Source of the DNA: Flavobacteriaceae bacterium UBA5544
GTDB lineage: Bacteria; Bacteroidota; Bacteroidia; Flavobacteriales; Flavobacteriaceae
Assembly (NCBI GenBank): GCA_002426755.1
Contig: DINI01000033.1
Span: 221 to 9,435, forward strand
Direction of reading: 5' to 3'
DNA: 9,215 bases
Below the pieces are notes generated by a model that saw nothing but the letters and a program-made list of their open reading frames with translations, had not been told where the DNA came from and made no database searches. This document shows positions 6,410 to 9,215 of this stretch, piece after piece (within the stretch, counting starts at the first letter, position 1; the number at the start of each line of letters is the position of its first letter). The position numbers were made by a program, and so were the translations under genes.

Positions 6410-7120
6410 ATGGTCAACAGAAAAACAGCAATCAAAATACGAAAGACCCACAGATATTTAGGGCTCTTTTTAGGGATTCAATTCCTGTTCTGGACCATCA
6501 GCGGAATGTATTTTAGTTGGACGAACATAGACGACATTCACGGCGACCAATTTCGCAATTTAGATTATGTGCCAAAAGCCTTTGACAATCTAATAAGTCC
6601 TTCAGAAATCGATAATAATCAAAGCATTAGGACTGTTGAGATTCGCGACATAAATAACGAGCCTTACTATTGGATTAACAATCATAAATTGTACAGTGCA
6701 AAAACTGGAGAAGCAAAAAAAGATATTTCGGAAGAAGAAGCCCTGTCTGTAGCCAAAAACTATATGAAAGAAGGTTTAAAAGTGGCAAACATTGAAAAAA
6801 TAACAAAAGTGGACGACTATCACGAATATCGGGAAAAGCTATTGCCAGCCTATGTTATTTCGTATGATACCAATGAAGCACTCAAAGCTTATGTTTCGGT
6901 AACAGACGGAAAATTCCAGACCGTAAGGCATCGAGCGTGGCGTTGGTTCGACTTTTTATGGATGACCCACACAATGGACTATGACACGCGCGACAACTTC
7001 AATACCATCGTATTAAGGGCGTTTTCGCTTTTGGGATTGATTACAGTGTTAAGCGGATTCTTGCTGTGGTACACTTCCTCGCCAACAATTAGAAAAGTAA
7101 AAAAGAAAATAAGTAAATAA
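6410..7120 (+). CDS. PepSY-domain membrane protein (PepSY-associated TM helix family)
   Basis: 236 residues. The N-terminus KTHRYLGLFLGIQFLFWTISG is the typical start of PepSY-TM proteins: His14-Arg just before the first membrane helix (about 15-35). An extracytoplasmic PepSY-like domain follows, including the EEALSVAKNYM helix and strands around AYVSVTDGKFQTV. Next comes the WRWFDFLWMTHTMDY motif (H187) and a second membrane helix at about 198-222 (LRAFSLLGLITVLSGFLLWY). The paired conserved His next to helices suggest haem b binding, as proposed for related PepSY reductase-like proteins, but only two helices are present, compared with four in the larger iron-reductase-like members. It could be an electron-transfer or regulatory partner in metal redox handling. 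The ATG at 6410 is close behind the permease, and the downstream DUF305 gene begins 20 bases after its stop, so these three genes look like one transcription unit. Confidence 0.85.
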   Translation: MVNRKTAIKIRKTHRYLGLFLGIQFLFWTISGMYFSWTNIDDIHGDQFRNLDYVPKAFDNLISPSEIDNNQSIRTVEIRDINNEPYYWINNHKLYSAKTGEAKKDISEEEALSVAKNYMKEGLKVANIEKITKVDDYHEYREKLLPAYVISYDTNEALKAYVSVTDGKFQTVRHRAWRWFDFLWMTHTMDYDTRDNFNTIVLRAFSLLGLITVLSGFLLWYTSSPTIRKVKKKISK

Positions 7121-7140
7121 TAACCAAAAAATCTAAAACA

Positions 7141-7623
7141 ATGGAACATTCAAATCAGCACAAAAGCAAAGGCAATTACACAAAATTTATTTTGATGCTC
7201 GCCGCATCTTTTATCGCAATGTACATCACGATGTATCTGAACAGTTATGAAATAGACCACGTCTATTTCAGTCTAACCCGATTTTATATGGCCTGTTTGG
7301 GAATAGCCTGTATGGCCGTGATAATGTGGTTCTTTATGCGCAAAATGTACCAAAATAAGAAGAAGAACATCGCTGTCCTATTGGGTAGTTTGATACTTTT
7401 TGTTAGTGCATATGGCTTGGTAAGGGCTCAAGCACCCATTATTGGTGACGTTCTTTATATGAAGGCGATGATTCCACACCATTCTATTGCTATTTTAACG
7501 AGTAAAAGAGCAGACATCAAAGACCCTGAAGTACGTAAATTGGCAGATGATATCATTAAAGCACAAGAAAAAGAAATAGCTGAAATGAAAGCAATGATAA
7601 AGCGCTTGCAAGCGGCAGAATAA
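7141..7623 (+). CDS. DUF305 protein with three N-terminal membrane helices
   Basis: 160 residues. Three hydrophobic helices at about 15-33, 42-65 and 75-95 are followed by a DUF305 segment at about 100-157. Its hallmark is MKAMIPHHSIAIL (H113, H114), then the helical KRADIKDPEVRKLADDIIKAQEKEIAEMKAMI. DUF305 proteins are four-helix, ferritin-like-fold proteins often found in copper-resistance clusters; the M-I-x-H-H motif is a candidate metal ligand set. Most family members are exported soluble proteins with a duplicated or longer DUF305 region. Here only the C-terminal half-like part is present, attached to a membrane domain; this layout is known in flavobacteria as far as I recall. Function is unknown. 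The 20-base spacing from the PepSY stop supports an operon. Confidence 0.85.
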   Translation: MEHSNQHKSKGNYTKFILMLAASFIAMYITMYLNSYEIDHVYFSLTRFYMACLGIACMAVIMWFFMRKMYQNKKKNIAVLLGSLILFVSAYGLVRAQAPIIGDVLYMKAMIPHHSIAILTSKRADIKDPEVRKLADDIIKAQEKEIAEMKAMIKRLQAAE

Positions 7624-7633
7624 TTATAATTAC

Positions 7634-7670
7634 TAAAACCTAACAGGTCTTAAAAATCTGTTGGGTTTTA
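7634..7670 (+). terminator. Strong hairpin, probable intrinsic terminator or attenuator between the DUF305 and cusB-like genes
   Basis: TAAAACCTAACAG (7634-7646) pairs with CTGTTGGGTTTTA (7658-7670): 13 pairs with one G-T wobble and an 11-base loop. The 3' arm supplies a TTTT run, and the 5' arm is A-rich, so it could work in both directions. It begins 11 bases after the DUF305 stop and ends 22 bases before the cusB-like ATG at 7693, leaving almost no room for a promoter between. It may therefore be a partial terminator that lowers expression of the adaptor, or an mRNA-processing or stabilising stem. Confidence 0.72.
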
Positions 7671-7692
7671 CAAAGAATTAAGCAAATATATT

Positions 7693-9215
7693 ATGAAAAA
7701 GTACATCATTTACATCGCCATTTTAATTATAGGATTGGTATTGGGCTACGTCTTTTTTGGCCGTTCCGTAGAAGGTTCAGCAAACACTAAAAACGTTTCT
7801 GATATGACCGAGAATTCTACATTGAAAAACCAAATGTGGACTTGTTCAATGCATCCACAGATTATGCAACCCGAACCAGGCGACTGCCCTATTTGTGGTA
7901 TGGATTTGATTCCTGCGGAAACAGGCGCAGACGGACTGGCAATGAACGAAATAAAAATGTCCGATAACGCAATGGCATTGGCAAATATCCAAACCACCGT
8001 TGTTGGCAATGTTTCCGAGACTGACAATAACACTTTATCCCTTTCCGGAAAAATAATGGCCAACGAAGAAGCCAATGCGGTACAGGCAAGTTATTTTGAA
8101 GGCCGAATCGAAAAGCTGAATGTCAATTTCACGGGAGAGGAAGTTCGCAAAGGGCAATTGTTGGCAACTATTTATGCACCCACACTTGTTGCTGCGCAAC
8201 AGGAGCTTTTAACAGCAGCATCTATGAAAGCATCGCAACCTGCTTTATACAAGGCGGTTCGCAATAAATTAAAATTATGGAAACTTTCAGAAAGCCAAAT
8301 CAACCAAATTGAAAGCTCGGGAAAAGTGCGGGAAAATTTCCCCATTTATGCCACAGTTTCAGGTACGGTTTCCCAAAAAATGGCAGAGGAAGGCGACTAC
8401 GTAAAGCAAGGACAACCCATCTTAAAAGTAAGCGATTTAGGAACGGTTTGGGCAATGTTCGATGCGTATGAAAACCAAATTTCCCAACTTAAGGAAGGTC
8501 AAAAAATAAAAGTGACCACCAATGCCTATCCCAATAAGGAATTTGAGGCAACGGTATCTTTTATAGACCCAACGTTGAATACAAAATCCAGAACCGTTGC
8601 AGTTCGTGCCACATTGAACAACAAAGAGGATTTGTTGAAACCCGGAATGTTCGTTTCAGCAAAAGTGCAGATGTCAAAAGGAACTTCTACCCAATCCCAG
8701 ATAACCGTTCCGGCCACTGCTGTTTTATGGACGGGAAGCAGGTCTTTGGTGTATGTAAAAACAAATCCAAACGAACCTATTTTTGAAATGCGCCAAGTAA
8801 CCTTGGGGACTAAAAACGGCAACGTGTACACCATTTTGGAAGGACTGAACAACGGCGAAGAGGTGGTAACCAACGGAACATTTACCGTGGATGCTGCTGC
8901 CCAGTTACAGGGCAAAAAAAGTATGATGAATACATCTGGCGGTAAAACAATGACAGGCCACGAAGGTCATTTGGGTATGCAAGAAGGCAGTACTGGAGAA
9001 AATGCAGATAAAGCCAATCATTCAGAAATGAAAGAAAGAATAACGGTTTCAGGCAAATTTCAAAATCAGTTAAAGCAGGTTTTTAAAGACTATATCCTCT
9101 TAAAGGACGCCTTGGTTAACGATAATGCCAAAAATGCTCAACAAGCAGGAAAGCAAATAAGCCAGTCTTTAACTAAAGTGGATATGAAGTTGTTATCTGA
9201 TGAAAAAGCGCATAA
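7693..9215 (+). CDS. cusB: CusB-type RND efflux adaptor with N-terminal heavy-metal-binding domain and C-terminal DUF3347 domain (3' end outside window)
   Basis: The frame is open from ATG 7693 to the window end, 507 complete codons, with no stop. Residues 4-23 form a membrane anchor. Residues 48-74 carry the heavy-metal-binding domain (W-T-C-S-M-H-P and CPICGMDLIP; C51, C65, C68). The periplasmic adaptor core follows: the first half of the barrel-sandwich domain (RIEKLNVNFTGEEVRKGQLL), a helical hairpin at about 170-210, the second half (ATVSGTVSQKMAEEGDYVKQ), a beta-barrel domain ending LLKPGMFVSAKVQM, and a membrane-proximal domain around VPATAVLW. A His/Met-rich linker (GHEGHLGM, about 417-448) leads to a DUF3347 domain with DYILLKDALV (D466-V475), cut by the window edge. 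The adaptor links an RND pump (CusA, not seen) to a TolC channel and may receive Cu(I) or Ag(I). Copper/silver specificity is inferred from the N-terminal domain and context. Confidence 0.92.
   Translation, partial: MKKYIIYIAILIIGLVLGYVFFGRSVEGSANTKNVSDMTENSTLKNQMWTCSMHPQIMQPEPGDCPICGMDLIPAETGADGLAMNEIKMSDNAMALANIQTTVVGNVSETDNNTLSLSGKIMANEEANAVQASYFEGRIEKLNVNFTGEEVRKGQLLATIYAPTLVAAQQELLTAASMKASQPALYKAVRNKLKLWKLSESQINQIESSGKVRENFPIYATVSGTVSQKMAEEGDYVKQGQPILKVSDLGTVWAMFDAYENQISQLKEGQKIKVTTNAYPNKEFEATVSFIDPTLNTKSRTVAVRATLNNKEDLLKPGMFVSAKVQMSKGTSTQSQITVPATAVLWTGSRSLVYVKTNPNEPIFEMRQVTLGTKNGNVYTILEGLNNGEEVVTNGTFTVDAAAQLQGKKSMMNTSGGKTMTGHEGHLGMQEGSTGENADKANHSEMKERITVSGKFQNQLKQVFKDYILLKDALVNDNAKNAQQAGKQISQSLTKVDMKLLSDEKAH

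Noticed and set aside
7683..7690. CAAATATA, the reverse complement of a TAnnTTTG -7 element, on the minus strand.
   Set aside because: There is no matching -33 element at the right distance and no minus-strand gene to serve.
8526..8915. Minus-strand frame of 129 codons opposite the CusB-like gene.
   Set aside because: It lies wholly inside a well-supported adaptor gene and its translation resembles no known family.

Overview
The window is AT-rich DNA from a Bacteroidota genome, most likely a flavobacterium. This rests on the A/T-rich leaders without Shine-Dalgarno sequences in front of most genes, the families present (DUF3347, CxxCH haem-binding domain, PepSY, DUF305, and a CusB-type adaptor with a heavy-metal-binding domain), and low-GC codon use. 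All recognised genes lie on the + strand and form one copper/heavy-metal resistance locus. Both ends are cut: the first gene has lost its 5' part and the last its 3' part.

Layout: 1-459 is the C-terminal part of a TolC/CusC-type outer-membrane efflux protein. 522-2966 is a CopA-type multicopper oxidase with a Met/His-rich repeat insert and a C-terminal outer-membrane beta-barrel that looks like CopB. 3020-3649 and 4205-4765 are two paralogous exported DUF3347 proteins, with a small membrane-anchored CxxCH haem-binding protein (3730-4182) between them. A REP-like palindrome (3657-3711) lies between the first DUF3347 gene and the haem gene. 4766-5152 carries no gene but holds three tandem, diverged stem-loops of shared architecture. 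5153-6376 is a COG0701/ArsP-type permease, 6410-7120 a PepSY-type membrane protein, and 7141-7623 a three-helix protein with a C-terminal DUF305 domain. A strong hairpin (7634-7670) precedes 7693-9215, the start of a CusB-type RND adaptor with an N-terminal metal-binding domain and a third DUF3347 domain at its C-terminal end.

Inferred working: the TolC protein and the CusB adaptor would belong to a Cus-type tripartite copper/silver pump, whose CusA permease is not in the window. The multicopper oxidase would oxidise Cu(I) in the periplasm or at the outer membrane. The Met/His-rich proteins and DUF3347 domains would bind or hand over copper. The haem and PepSY proteins could provide redox chemistry. 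These roles come from family knowledge and gene context; the sequence does not prove the substrate.

The least explained part is the three-stem-loop array at 4837-5133, just upstream of the permease. It keeps its fold while the stem sequences differ, has conserved flanking boxes, and has the same purine-5'/pyrimidine-3' orientation in all three copies.
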